A stretch of 64,000 nt of DNA, taken from NCBI GenBank assembly GCA_035530135.1, contig DATKVJ010000051.1:1-64000 (forward strand), given 5' to 3'. Shown here piece after piece: positions 44,401-53,182 of the stretch. Position numbers and translations under genes: made by a program. The notes under the pieces were generated by a model. It was given only the letters and a program-made list of their open reading frames with translations, did no database searches and was not told the DNA's origin. Within the stretch, counting starts at the first letter, position 1. The number at the start of each line of letters is the position of its first letter. Origin of the DNA: CAIYYX01 sp035530135 (GTDB lineage: Bacteria; Pseudomonadota; Gammaproteobacteria; Burkholderiales; Rhodocyclaceae).

Positions 44401-46692
44401 TCATTCGCTGCGCTCGGGCACCAGTACCTCGCGGCTGCCGGCGCCGTTCATGGCCGAGACCAGGCCGGCGCGTTCCATCTGTTCGATCAGGCGAGCGGCG
44501 CGGTTGTAGCCGATGCGCAGATGGCGCTGCACCAGCGAGATCGACGGCCGGCGGGTCTTCAGCACCACCTCCACGGCCTGGTCGTACATCGGGTCGTCCT
44601 CGGTTGCGCCCGCTGCGGGCTCCTCCTGCGCGCCGCCCTCGCCCACGGGCGCGTCGAGGATGCCCTCGACGTAGTCCGGGAGGCCCACCTTCTTCAGGTG
44701 ATCGACGACGCGATGCACCTCGTCGTCGGAGACGAAAGCGCCGTGGACGCGCACCGGCAGGCCGGTGCCGGGCGCGAGCAAGAGCATGTCGCCCTGACCC
44801 AGCAGCGCCTCGGCGCCCATCTGGTCGAGGATGGTGCGCGAATCGATCTTCGAGGACACCTGGAAGGAGATGCGCGTCGGGATGTTGGCCTTGATCAGCC
44901 CGGTGATGACGTCGACCGAGGGCCGCTGCGTCGCCAGGATCAGGTGGATGCCCGAGGCGCGCGCCTTCTGCGCCAGGCGGGCGATCAGCTCCTCGACCTT
45001 CTTGCCGACCACCATCATCAGGTCGGCCAGTTCGTCGATGATCACCACTAGATGCGGCATTTCGGCCAGCGGCTCGGGCGACTCCGGCGTCAGCGAGAAG
45101 GGGTTGGCGACCTGGGTGCCGGCTCGCTGCGCCTCATGGATCTTGCCGTTGTAGCCGGAGAGGTTGCGCACCCCCAGCGCCGAAAGCAGCTTGTAGCGCC
45201 GCTCCATCTCGCCCACGCACCAGTGCAGCGCGTTTGCGGCGCGGGTCATGTCGGTCACCACCGGCGCGAGCAGATGCGGTATGCCTTCATACACCGACAG
45301 TTCGAGCATCTTCGGGTCGACCATGATCAGGCGCACGTCCTTGGGTTCCGACTTGTAGACCAGGGACAGGATCATGGCGTTGATGCCGACCGACTTGCCC
45401 GAGCCGGTGGTGCCGGCCACCAGCAGGTGCGGCATCCTGGCCAGATCGACCACCACCGGCAATCCGGAAATGTCCTTGCCCAGCGCGATGGCCAGCGGCG
45501 CGTGCAGGTCGTGGTAGGCCTTGGCGCCGATGATTTCGGACAGGCGCACCGTCTGGCGCTTGGCGTTGGGCAGTTCCAGCGCCATGCACGGCTTGCCGGG
45601 CACCGTCTCGACCACGCGGATGCTCACCAGGGACAAGGCGCGCGCCAGATCCTTGGCGAGATTGACGATCTGGCTGCCCTTGACGCCGACCGCCGGGTCG
45701 ATTTCGTAGCGCGTCACCACCGGACCCGGATGGGCGGAAATCACCTTGACCTCGACGCCGAAGTCGGCGAGCTTGCGCTCGATCAGACGCGAGGTGAATT
45801 CGAGGGTCTCGGCGCCGGGCAGCTCGCCGGGGCTGTGCGTGGCCTCGTCGAGCAGGTGCAGGGGCGGCAGCGCACCGCCGGGCGCATCGAAGAACAGCGG
45901 CGCCTGGCGCTCCTTCTCTATGCGCGCCTCGGCCTTGGGCGCGCGGGGGATATCTACCGCCACCGGCTCGATCTTGACCGGCGCCAGCGGATGCTCCTCG
46001 AACTTCTTGCGCTCGACCTCGATCACCGCCTCGCGCTGCTCCGCCACGACGCGGCCGATGCGCCGGTCTTGCCAAGTCTGCCAGAGCCGGACGACACCGA
46101 GAAAAGCCGCCTCGATCAGGCCGCCGCAAATCTCCGCCAGGCGCAGCCAGGATATCCCGGTGAACAGGCTCAGGCCCGCCGCGAACAGCGCCAGCAGGAT
46201 CAGCGTGCCGCCGCTGTAGCCGAGGTAGTCCGCCGCCAGGCGCCCGACCTCGTGGCCGAGCATGCCGCCGGGCGAATACGGCAGCGGCGTCTTCAGGCTG
46301 TAGAAGCGCAGCGCCTCGATGCCGCAGCTGGCCAGGAGCAGGATGAGGAAGCCCGCCAGGGCGATCAGGAAGGGCCGGCGGTCGCCGGGCAGGAAACCGT
46401 CCAAGCGGCGGTAGCCCCAGGCGACCGCCGAGAGCAGGAACAGCACCGACCACCAGGCCGACAATCCGAACAGGTAGAGCAACAGATCGGCGAGCCAGGC
46501 GCCGAAGCGGCCGCCGGGATTGACCACGTGGGGGACCAGGACGGCTTGCGACCAGCCCGGATCGGCCTTGTCGTAGCCGGCCAGGATCAGTCCGATATAC
46601 ACCGCCAGCGCCGCCAGCGCCAGCCAGCGCGCCTCCTGCAGCAGGCCGACGATTCTTTCCGGCAGGGGCTGGCCGTTGGATTTTTCCGCCAC
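44401..46692 (-). CDS. ftsK: DNA translocase FtsK
   Basis: This 763-residue septal DNA pump coordinates chromosome segregation with division. Four to five N-terminal membrane helices (about 20-200), a short linker, the alpha/beta motor with Walker A AGTTGSGKSVGIN and Walker B LVVIIDELADLMM, and the C-terminal gamma winged helix that reads KOPS (ISLVQRHLRIGYNRAARLIEQME) are all present. The start is GTG at 46692 with no obvious ribosome site. The linker is short compared with E. coli, as usual in betaproteobacteria. Confidence 0.96.
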   Translation of the reverse strand: MAEKSNGQPLPERIVGLLQEARWLALAALAVYIGLILAGYDKADPGWSQAVLVPHVVNPGGRFGAWLADLLLYLFGLSAWWSVLFLLSAVAWGYRRLDGFLPGDRRPFLIALAGFLILLLASCGIEALRFYSLKTPLPYSPGGMLGHEVGRLAADYLGYSGGTLILLALFAAGLSLFTGISWLRLAEICGGLIEAAFLGVVRLWQTWQDRRIGRVVAEQREAVIEVERKKFEEHPLAPVKIEPVAVDIPRAPKAEARIEKERQAPLFFDAPGGALPPLHLLDEATHSPGELPGAETLEFTSRLIERKLADFGVEVKVISAHPGPVVTRYEIDPAVGVKGSQIVNLAKDLARALSLVSIRVVETVPGKPCMALELPNAKRQTVRLSEIIGAKAYHDLHAPLAIALGKDISGLPVVVDLARMPHLLVAGTTGSGKSVGINAMILSLVYKSEPKDVRLIMVDPKMLELSVYEGIPHLLAPVVTDMTRAANALHWCVGEMERRYKLLSALGVRNLSGYNGKIHEAQRAGTQVANPFSLTPESPEPLAEMPHLVVIIDELADLMMVVGKKVEELIARLAQKARASGIHLILATQRPSVDVITGLIKANIPTRISFQVSSKIDSRTILDQMGAEALLGQGDMLLLAPGTGLPVRVHGAFVSDDEVHRVVDHLKKVGLPDYVEGILDAPVGEGGAQEEPAAGATEDDPMYDQAVEVVLKTRRPSISLVQRHLRIGYNRAARLIEQMERAGLVSAMNGAGSREVLVPERSE

Positions 46693-46752
46693 GCGCTGAA
46701 GGGCTCTAGGGCCGGGAAAGGGGAAACATAAAAATGATTATACCGGGTCCGT

Positions 46753-47427
46753 TCAGGCGCCACCGGCCTCGCCGCACAGCCAGATGCAGCCGTCCCGCTC
46801 CTCGATCAGGCCCTCCGACTGCAGGTCGCGCATCACCCGGCTCACCATCTCGCGCGAGGCGCCGATCATCCGGGCGATGTCCTGACGGGTGATCTTGCGG
46901 GTCACGACCTTGCGGCCGTCCCGGTCTTCCGCCAGATCCAGCAGCAACCTAGCGGCCCGGCCATAGACGTCCATCAGCGACAGACTCTCGATCTTGCGGT
47001 CGGCCTGGCGCAGGCGCTTGACCAGGCTGCGCATGATGAAGAGCGAGACGTCGAAGTTGTCGGCGAGGCAACGCTGGAAGTCGGCCTTGTTGATCACCAC
47101 CAGGTTGCTGGACTCGGTGGCCTTCACCGTGGCCGAGCGCGGATGGTCGTCGATGATCCCCATTTCCCCGAAGAACTCGCCCGGCCCGAGCATCGAGAGG
47201 ATCACCTCACGCCCATCGTCGCCGGCGATCAGCACCTTCAGGCCGCCCGAGAGGATCAGGTAGATATTGTCGGTGTGGTCACCGGCATTCAACACCACCG
47301 CCTGGCGCGCGACGCGGCGCAGCGACGTCGCCCGCACGATGGTGGCGAGCCTGTCTTCGGCCAGCGTTTCGAACATCGGCAGCGTGCGCAACGCGACGAT
47401 CGAAACCTTCCTGTCGTCCTGCTCCAT
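46753..47427 (-). CDS. Crp/Fnr-family regulator, Crp-like
   Basis: This protein is 224 residues from ATG 47427 (MEQDDRKVSIVALR), with GGAG 7-10 bp upstream. The cyclic-nucleotide domain carries the phosphate-binding cassette FGEMGIIDDHPRSATVKA (Glu, Arg and Ser as in CRP), so a cyclic nucleotide is a plausible ligand. The C-terminal HTH is ARMIGASREMVSRVMRDL, with the R-E-x-x-x-R pattern of CRP that reads TGTGA-type sites. No Fe-S cysteines are present. It is divergent from trxB, and the two genes share a 112-bp regulatory gap. Confidence 0.88.
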   Translation of the reverse strand: MEQDDRKVSIVALRTLPMFETLAEDRLATIVRATSLRRVARQAVVLNAGDHTDNIYLILSGGLKVLIAGDDGREVILSMLGPGEFFGEMGIIDDHPRSATVKATESSNLVVINKADFQRCLADNFDVSLFIMRSLVKRLRQADRKIESLSLMDVYGRAARLLLDLAEDRDGRKVVTRKITRQDIARMIGASREMVSRVMRDLQSEGLIEERDGCIWLCGEAGGA

Positions 47428-47504
47428 CGTCCCGCTCCTCCGGCCCTCGCCGCGAAAGTCCGCCGACATCATAACGGCTGTCCGTGGCATCTTGAAAGCT
47501 TGCG

Positions 47505-47510
47505 TATAAT
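47505..47510 (+). promoter_or_regulatory. Candidate -10 element of trxB
   Basis: A perfect TATAAT lies 30 bp before the trxB ATG, in the divergent gap with the Crp-like gene. No good -35 lies 16-18 bp upstream, so it may need an activator. The preceding TGCG is close to an extended -10. Confidence 0.45.
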
Positions 47511-47539
47511 TCCCGCTTTCTGCCGCCAGGGATAAAACC

Positions 47540-48490
47540 ATGGATTCCCGCCACGCCCGCCTGTTGATCCTCGGTTCCGGCCCCGCCGGTTATACCGCCG
47601 CCGTCTATGCCGCGCGCGCCAACCTGAACCCGGTGCTGATCACCGGCATGGCCCAGGGCGGCCAACTGATGACCACCACCGACGTCGACAACTGGCCGGC
47701 CGATGCCGAAGGGGTCGAGGGCCCGGAACTGATGGCGCGCTTCCAGAGGCACGCCGAGCGCTTCAATACCGAGATCATCTTCGACCACATCCACACCGCG
47801 AAGCTGGGACAGCGGCCGTTCACCCTGATCGGCGACGCCGGCAGCTACACCTGCGACGCCCTGATCATCGCCACCGGCGCCTCGGCGCAATACCTGGGGC
47901 TGCCCTCGGAGGAGACGTTCGCCGGCAAGGGGGTCTCGGCCTGCGCCACCTGCGACGGCTTCTTCTACAAGCAGCAGAAGGTCGCGGTCATCGGCGGCGG
48001 CAACACCGCGGTCGAGGAAGCGCTCTACCTCGCCAACATCGCCGGCCACGTCACCCTGGTGCATCGCCGCGACAAGCTGCGCGCCGAGAAGATCATGCAG
48101 GACAAGCTGTTCGAGAAGGAGCGGGCCGGCACGGTGACGATCAAGTGGGACAGCGCGTTGGACGAGATTCTCGGCGACAAGAGCGGGGTCACCGGCATGC
48201 GCATCAAGAACCTGAAGACCGGCCGGAACGAAGAGATCGCCCTTCAGGGCGTGTTCATCGCCATCGGCCACAAGCCGAACACCGACATCTTCGCCGGCCA
48301 GATCGACATGGAGGGCGGCTACATCGTCACCCAGGGCGGCAGGAATGGCAACGCCACAGCCACCAGCGTTCCCGGCGTGTTCGCCGCCGGCGACGTGCAG
48401 GACCACATCTACCGCCAGGCGGTCACCAGCGCCGCCACCGGCTGCGAGGCGGCGCTCGACGCAGAGCGCTACCTCGATCACCTGGGCTGA
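47540..48490 (+). CDS. trxB: Thioredoxin-disulfide reductase
   Basis: This 316-residue FAD enzyme reduces thioredoxin with NADPH. FAD site GSGPAGYTAAVYAARA, redox centre CATCDGFF (CxxC), NADPH site IGGGNTAVEEALYLA with HRRDKLRAEK, and the final FAD motif GVFAAGDVQDHIYRQAVTSAATGC are all present. AGGGA precedes the ATG. The Smr-domain gene follows closely on the same strand. Confidence 0.97.
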   Translation: MDSRHARLLILGSGPAGYTAAVYAARANLNPVLITGMAQGGQLMTTTDVDNWPADAEGVEGPELMARFQRHAERFNTEIIFDHIHTAKLGQRPFTLIGDAGSYTCDALIIATGASAQYLGLPSEETFAGKGVSACATCDGFFYKQQKVAVIGGGNTAVEEALYLANIAGHVTLVHRRDKLRAEKIMQDKLFEKERAGTVTIKWDSALDEILGDKSGVTGMRIKNLKTGRNEEIALQGVFIAIGHKPNTDIFAGQIDMEGGYIVTQGGRNGNATATSVPGVFAAGDVQDHIYRQAVTSAATGCEAALDAERYLDHLG

Positions 48491-48512
48491 GGGGCACCTG
48501 GCTGCAGTCGCA

Positions 48513-49049
48513 GTGGCCAAGCAACCTCCCGCCGACGATATCGCGCTGTTCCGCGAGGCGGTGGCGGACGCCGTGCCGCTGGTTTCCGACCGGGTGCACC
48601 ACGAGCCGCCCCCTCCCCCGCCGATCCCGCGCCAGCGGCGGCGCGACGAGGCCGCCGCGCTCGTCGAGACCCTGGCGCCGGCGCCGCTCGAGGTCCTGCT
48701 CGAAGGCGGCGACGAACTCGCGTATCTCAAACCGGGATTGCCGCGCACGCTGCTGCGCGACCTGCGCCGCGGCCGCTGGGTGACCCAGGATCAACTCGAT
48801 CTGCACGGTTTGAACCGCGACGAGGCGCGCGAGATGCTGGCGCAATTCGTCCTGGAGAGCTTGGCGCACCGCCACCGCTGCCTGCGCATCGTCCACGGCA
48901 AGGGCCTGCGCTCGCCCGGCCGCGAACCGGTGCTGAAGGAGCTGGTCAGGAACTGGCTGGCCAACCGGCCGGAGGTGCTGGCCTATTGCCAGGCGCGCGC
49001 CGCCGACGGCGGCGCCGGTGCGGTGATCGTTTTATTGAAGGCGCTGTAG
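48513..49049 (+). CDS. Smr (MutS2 C-terminal) domain protein
   Basis: This protein is about 178 residues if it starts at GTG 48513; no ATG lies near, so the start is uncertain. The C-terminal Smr domain (about 85-175) has the core LDLHGLNRDEAREMLAQF and the GKGLRSPGREPVL loop (HGKGxxSP). Such stand-alone proteins (YdaL/SmrA-like) can nick DNA or RNA. The N-terminal half is Pro/Arg-rich. It starts about 20 bp after trxB. Its TAG stop is inside a palindromic REP element. Confidence 0.82.
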   Translation: MAKQPPADDIALFREAVADAVPLVSDRVHHEPPPPPPIPRQRRRDEAAALVETLAPAPLEVLLEGGDELAYLKPGLPRTLLRDLRRGRWVTQDQLDLHGLNRDEAREMLAQFVLESLAHRHRCLRIVHGKGLRSPGREPVLKELVRNWLANRPEVLAYCQARAADGGAGAVIVLLKAL

Positions 49050-49100
49050 GTCGGGCTTTAGCCCGACGACGATGGCTGTCGGGCTGAAGCCCGACCTACA
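49045..49100. repeat. REP-pair (BIME-like) element on two convergent stop codons
   Basis: Two hairpins in opposite orientation, GTCGGGCT-TT-AGCCCGAC and GTCGGGCT-GA-AGCCCGAC, each with a GTAG foot, flank a 10-bp centre. The outer 23-bp arms match at 22 positions. The left GTAG supplies the TAG stop of the Smr gene (49047-49049) and the right one supplies the TAG stop of the PII gene (49098-49096). A GTAG foot plus hairpin is the hallmark of REP sequences mobilised by RAYT transposases. No RAYT gene is in the window. Confidence 0.85.
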
Positions 49101-49434
49101 CCGCCGCTTCGTCGGTCTCGCCGGTGCGGATCCGAACCACCTGCTCGACGGCCGAGACGAAGATCTTGCCGTCGCCGATCTTGCCGGTGCGCGCGGACTT
49201 GACGATCGCCTCGATCGCCGGTTCGACCGTCCGCTCGGCGACGACCACCTCGATCTTGATCTTGGGCAGAAAGTCGACGACGTATTCTGCGCCGCGATAC
49301 AGCTCGGTGTGGCCCTTCTGCCGGCCGAAGCCCTTGACCTCGGTGACCGTGAGGCCGGTCACGCCGACCTCGGAGAGCGCCTCGCGCACTTCGTCGAGCT
49401 TGAAGGGCTTGATGATCGCTTCGATTTTTTTCAT
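49096..49434 (-). CDS. glnB: Nitrogen regulatory protein P-II
   Basis: This 112-residue PII protein is the standard size. It senses 2-oxoglutarate and ATP/ADP and is uridylylated at Tyr51 of the T-loop (GHTELYRGAEYVVDFLPK). The B-loop TGKIGDGKIFV and the C-terminal VRIRTGETDEAAV are intact. It lies 28 bp downstream of nadE on the same strand, an arrangement in which PII can control NAD synthetase. Whether it is GlnB or GlnK cannot be decided; no amtB is adjacent. Confidence 0.95.
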   Translation of the reverse strand: MKKIEAIIKPFKLDEVREALSEVGVTGLTVTEVKGFGRQKGHTELYRGAEYVVDFLPKIKIEVVVAERTVEPAIEAIVKSARTGKIGDGKIFVSAVEQVVRIRTGETDEAAV

Positions 49435-49462
49435 GTCCGTTCCCCTGGGTTCTCGTTGCCGC

Positions 49463-51091
49463 TCAATGCCACTCGTCCTGATAGCGCGATGTTATCGGAT
49501 ATCGCCAGTCCTTGCCGAAACCGCGCCGGGTGATGCGGATGCCGACCGGAGACTGGCGGCGCTTGTATTCGCTGCGGATCAGCATGCGCACCACGCGGCG
49601 CACGTCGGCGGCATCGAAGCCCTGGGCGACGATCTCGCGCGGGCTCTCGTCGCGCTCCATGTAGGCCTCGATGATGGCGTCCAACACCTCGTAGGGCGGC
49701 AGCGTGTCCTGGTCCCGCTGGTCGGGCTTCAGCTCGGCCGAGGGTGCGCGCGTCAGGATGTTCTCCGGGATCACCGGCGAGAGCCCGTTGCGGTAGCGGC
49801 AGAGGCGATAGACCAGGGTCTTGTAGATGTCCTTGATCACCGCGAAGCCGCCGGCCATGTCGCCATAGAGCGTGGCGTAGCCGACCGCCATCTCGCTCTT
49901 GTTGCCGGTGGTCAGCACGATGGCCCCGCTCTTGTTGGACAGCGCCATCAGGATCATGCCGCGGATGCGCGCCTGCAGGTTCTCCTCGGTGGCATCGGCC
50001 GGCAGGCCGGCGAACTCCGGCGCCAGCAGTTCGGCGAAGGTGCGCATCGCCGGTTCGATGGCGATCTCCTGGTAGCGCACGCCGAGGTTCCGCGCCAGCG
50101 CGCGCGAGTCGTCCAGGCTCATCTGCGCGGTATAGGGCGAGGGCATCATCACCGCGCGCACGCGCTCGGGGCCCAGCGCATCGACGGCGATGGTGAGCGT
50201 CAGCGCCGAATCGACGCCGCCCGACAGACCGATGATGACGCCGGGAAAGCCGTTCTTGCCGAGATAGTCGGCGACGCCCAGCCGGAGCGCGGCATAGACC
50301 TCGGCCTCCGGCGACAGCGGCGCTTCGATGCGCCCGGGCTGGAATTCGCCGTCACGATATTCGACCAGCTCCAGCGCCTCCGCGAAGGCCGGCAACTGAT
50401 GGGTCAACGCGCCCTGTCCGTCGAGAGCGAAGGAGGCGCCGTCGAAAACCAGTTCGTCCTGGCCGCCGACCAGGTTGGCGTAGATCACCGGCATGCCGGT
50501 GTCCTTGATGCGGCTGCGCAGCACCTCGTAGCGCTGCGCCTGCTTGTTCTGGTGGTAAGGCGAGGCGTTCAGGGCCAGCAGCAGTTCGGCGCCGGCGTCC
50601 CTCGCGGCATCGGCCGCGCCCGGCTCCCAGACGTCGGCGCAGATGTTGACGCCGCAGCGCACGCCCGCGACCGAGATGACGCAGGCCTCGGTGCCGGCGT
50701 CGAAATAGCGCTCCTCGTCGAACACTTCGTAGTTGGGCAGGCGGTGCTTGCGGTAGGTGGTCTCTATGCGCCCGCCGCGCAGCAGCGAGGCGGCGTTGTA
50801 GCGGCCCCCCTGGTGCTCCTCCGGATGGCCGACCAGCAGGGCGAGATCTGGGCAGCGCTCGCCCGCAGCGGCGGCGAGTGCGCGCATCTCGGCGGCGCAG
50901 GCGCGGTAGAAATCCGGGCGCAGCAGCAGGTCTTCGGGTGGGTAGCCGGCGAGCGCCAGCTCGGGCGTGAGCATCAGGTCGGCGCCCTGCGCCGATGCCC
51001 GCTGTGCGGCGGCGAGAATCAGCCGCGCATTGCCGGCGAGGTCACCGACCGTACAGTTCGACTGGGCGATTGCGATCTTCAGGCTGCTCAT
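49463..51091 (-). CDS. nadE: Glutamine-dependent NAD+ synthetase
   Basis: This 542-residue enzyme begins at ATG 51091 (MSSLKIAIAQSNCTVGDLAGN). The N-terminal nitrilase-type glutaminase has Glu (LTPELALAGYPPEDL), Lys (TYRKHRLPNYEVFDE) and Cys (GVNICADVWEPG). The C-terminal synthetase has the P-loop GLSGGVDSALTL. It makes NAD+ from deamido-NAD+ with glutamine as the ammonia source. It is followed by the PII gene. The 41-bp divergent gap to the DUF482 gene must hold both promoters. Confidence 0.96.
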   Translation of the reverse strand: MSSLKIAIAQSNCTVGDLAGNARLILAAAQRASAQGADLMLTPELALAGYPPEDLLLRPDFYRACAAEMRALAAAAGERCPDLALLVGHPEEHQGGRYNAASLLRGGRIETTYRKHRLPNYEVFDEERYFDAGTEACVISVAGVRCGVNICADVWEPGAADAARDAGAELLLALNASPYHQNKQAQRYEVLRSRIKDTGMPVIYANLVGGQDELVFDGASFALDGQGALTHQLPAFAEALELVEYRDGEFQPGRIEAPLSPEAEVYAALRLGVADYLGKNGFPGVIIGLSGGVDSALTLTIAVDALGPERVRAVMMPSPYTAQMSLDDSRALARNLGVRYQEIAIEPAMRTFAELLAPEFAGLPADATEENLQARIRGMILMALSNKSGAIVLTTGNKSEMAVGYATLYGDMAGGFAVIKDIYKTLVYRLCRYRNGLSPVIPENILTRAPSAELKPDQRDQDTLPPYEVLDAIIEAYMERDESPREIVAQGFDAADVRRVVRMLIRSEYKRRQSPVGIRITRRGFGKDWRYPITSRYQDEWH

Positions 51092-51132
51092 AAGGGCGCT
51101 ACTATACAACACGCTTTGGACTGCCTGCCGCC

Positions 51133-52248
51133 ATGGAAACCCGCATTCTCGACTCTCTCTCCGAAGTTCGCCCCGAACAATGGGACGCGCTCGCCTGCCA
51201 CCGGCCACTTCTGCGCCACGCCTTCCTTGAGGCGCTGCGTCTGAGCGGCTGCGCCTGTCCCGAGACCGGCTGGCACCCGCGCCACCTGACGCTCTGGGAA
51301 GGCGGTGATCTCGTCGCCGCCCTGCCCCTCTACGTCAAGGACCATTCCTACGGCGAGTTCGTCTTCGACTGGTCCTGGGCCGAAGCATACCAACGCCACG
51401 GCCTCGCTTACTATCCGAAGCTGGTCGCCAACGTGCCATTCACGCCGGTGCCGGGCCCCCGCCTGCTGGCCCGCGACGAGGTCAGCCGCGAACGGCTGCT
51501 CGCCACCGCGCTCGACCACGCCAGGGCGAGCGGCACATCCTCGCTGCACATCCTCTTTCCCACCGCTGACGAAGCGGCATTGATGAGCGCGGCCGGGATG
51601 ATGATCAGGAAGGGCGTGCAGTTTCACTGGCGCAACCCGGGCTATCGCGACTTCGAGGATTATCTCTCGGCGCTCACCCGCGACAAGCGCAAGAAGGTCC
51701 GCCAGGAGCGGCGCCGCGTCGTCGATGCCGGCGTGCGCCTCGCGCGTCTGACCGGCGGCGAAATCGGCGACGACGACTGGACCTTCTTTCACCGCTGCTA
51801 CCGGCTCACCTACGAGCTGCGCGGCCGGCGACCCTACCTCAACCTGGATTTCTTCCTGCGCCTGGGGCGGATGATGCCGGAGAACATCCTCCTGGTCCTG
51901 GCCGAGCGTGACGGGCTGCCGATCGCCGCGGCGCTCAACCTCCATGACCGCGACCGCCTCTACGGCCGCTACTGGGGCGCGGTCGAGGACGTGCCTTGCC
52001 TGCACTTCGAGGCCTGCTACTACCAGGCGATCGAGTTCGCGATCGAGCGCGGCATCGGCGTGTTCGAAGGCGGCGCCCAGGGGGAGCACAAGCTGGCCCG
52101 CGGCTTCCTGCCGACCGAGACGCTCTCGGCCCATTGGCTCGCCCGCCCGGAGTTCGCCGCGGCCGTCGGCCGCTTCCTTGCCCAGGAGACCCAGGGCGTG
52201 GACCGCTACGTCGACGAGCTCGGCGAGCACAACCCGTTCAAGGCCTAG
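51133..52248 (+). CDS. DUF482 / FemAB-like GNAT acyltransferase
   Basis: This 371-residue protein of the DUF482 (peptidogalycan biosynthesis) family has a double GNAT/FemX-like fold. Family motifs are DWSWAEAYQRHGLAYYPKLV, PFTPVPGPRLL, LTRDKRKKVRQERRRV and FEGGAQGEHKLARGFLP. The substrate is unproven. Its TAG stop (52246-52248) is part of the CTAG at the edge of a palindromic repeat cluster. Confidence 0.85.
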   Translation: METRILDSLSEVRPEQWDALACHRPLLRHAFLEALRLSGCACPETGWHPRHLTLWEGGDLVAALPLYVKDHSYGEFVFDWSWAEAYQRHGLAYYPKLVANVPFTPVPGPRLLARDEVSRERLLATALDHARASGTSSLHILFPTADEAALMSAAGMMIRKGVQFHWRNPGYRDFEDYLSALTRDKRKKVRQERRRVVDAGVRLARLTGGEIGDDDWTFFHRCYRLTYELRGRRPYLNLDFFLRLGRMMPENILLVLAERDGLPIAAALNLHDRDRLYGRYWGAVEDVPCLHFEACYYQAIEFAIERGIGVFEGGAQGEHKLARGFLPTETLSAHWLARPEFAAAVGRFLAQETQGVDRYVDELGEHNPFKA

Positions 52249-52352
52249 CACCTGCTTCACTGACACGCCTGGGTTGTCTCGAAGACGGGCACTAGCGCCT
52301 GCTTCGCAGGCATAAGCGCCCGTAATTGTCCTGCGGACAAAACGGGCGCTAA
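52245..52352. repeat. CTAG-bounded palindromic repeat cluster (copy A)
   Basis: The gap between the DUF482 gene and ppa is entirely repeat. It begins CTAGCACCTGCTTCA, has a second CTAGCGCCTGCTTCGCAGGC at 52292, and contains the hairpins GCCTGC-TTC-GCAGGC, TTGTCC-TGC-GGACAA and an outer AGCGCCCG...CGGGCGCT. The first CTAG contains the DUF482 stop, and the last CTA is the ppa stop (52351-52349). Related sequence recurs at 56377-56474. Confidence 0.75.
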
Positions 52353-52897
52353 AACGCCGGCTTTTCCTTGGCTGCGCGATAGCGGTCGACGCCGTTCATG
52401 ATTTCCTTCTTGGCTTCCTCGGCGCCGACCCAACCCTTGACCTTGACGAACTTGCCGGGTTCGAGATCCTTGTAGTGCTCGAAGAAGTGCGCGATCTGGT
52501 CGAGCATGATCTGCGGCAGGTCACGCGGCGCCTGGACGCTGCGGTACATCTGGGTCAGCTTGTCCACCGGCACGGCGAGCACCTTGGCGTCCTCGCCGGC
52601 CTCGTCCTCCATCGCCAGCATGCCGATCGGCCGGCAGCGCACCACCACGCCGGGCGGCAACGGGAACTGCGCCATCACCAGGACGTCCACCGGGTCGCCG
52701 TCGCCGGCGATGGTGTGCGGAATGTAGCCGTAGTTGCACGGGTAGTGCATGGCGGTGGACATGAAGCGGTCGACGAATATGGCGCCCGAATCCTTGTCCA
52801 CCTCGTACTTGATCGGTTCCGAGCGCATCGGGATTTCGACCACGACGTTGAAGTCGTTCGGCAGATCCTTGCCGGGAGGCACTCGGTCAAGTCCCAT
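52349..52897 (-). CDS. ppa: Inorganic pyrophosphatase (family I)
   Basis: This 182-residue soluble pyrophosphatase drives biosynthesis by hydrolysing PPi. Active-site residues are visible in EIPMRSEPIKYEVDKD, YGYIPHTIAGDGDPVDVLV (metal-binding Asp residues) and EDAKVLAVPVDK. Length is normal. A TATAAT lies on the minus strand at 52931-52926, 29 bp before the ATG. The TAG stop codon is formed by the palindromic repeat that follows. Confidence 0.96.
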   Translation of the reverse strand: MGLDRVPPGKDLPNDFNVVVEIPMRSEPIKYEVDKDSGAIFVDRFMSTAMHYPCNYGYIPHTIAGDGDPVDVLVMAQFPLPPGVVVRCRPIGMLAMEDEAGEDAKVLAVPVDKLTQMYRSVQAPRDLPQIMLDQIAHFFEHYKDLEPGKFVKVKGWVGAEEAKKEIMNGVDRYRAAKEKPAF

Positions 52898-52925
52898 GGT
52901 TTCCTCTGAGTTTGCGAAAGCGCGG

Positions 52926-52931
52926 ATTATA
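52926..52931 (-). promoter_or_regulatory. Candidate -10 element of ppa
   Basis: Minus-strand TATAAT lies 28 bp upstream of the ppa ATG. The best -35 at 17 bp is CTCGAA, a poor match. A CCGCGC...GCGCGG hairpin (52941-52960) just upstream follows the copZ stop and may insulate the two genes. Confidence 0.4.
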
Positions 52932-52961
52932 GCGGCTTTGCCGCGCGCTTCGAGGCGCGGT

Positions 52962-53168
52962 TCAGGAAGCCTCGAAGCCGGCGTCCTCGATCGCCCGCAC
53001 CATGGCCTCGCGGCTCACCTTGGACTCGTCGTGAGCGACGAGTGCCTCGCCCTTCTCCAGCGACACCTCGGCCGTCGCCACCCCGGGCAGATCCTGCAGC
53101 ACCTGGGTGACGCTCTTGACGCAGCCCTGGCAGCTCATGCCGCCGACCCTCACCACCGTCGTTGCCAT
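52962..53168 (-). CDS. copZ: CopZ-like copper chaperone (HMA domain)
   Basis: This is a 68-residue single heavy-metal-associated domain with the metal motif GGMSCQGCVKS (CxxC). I chose ATG 53168 because AAGGAG lies 6 bp before it; upstream in-frame ATGs lack a site or overlap copA. It follows copA by 14 bp in the same operon and should carry copper(I) to the ATPase. Confidence 0.9.
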   Translation of the reverse strand: MATTVVRVGGMSCQGCVKSVTQVLQDLPGVATAEVSLEKGEALVAHDESKVSREAMVRAIEDAGFEAS

Positions 53169-53182
53169 ATTTGTCTCCTTGA

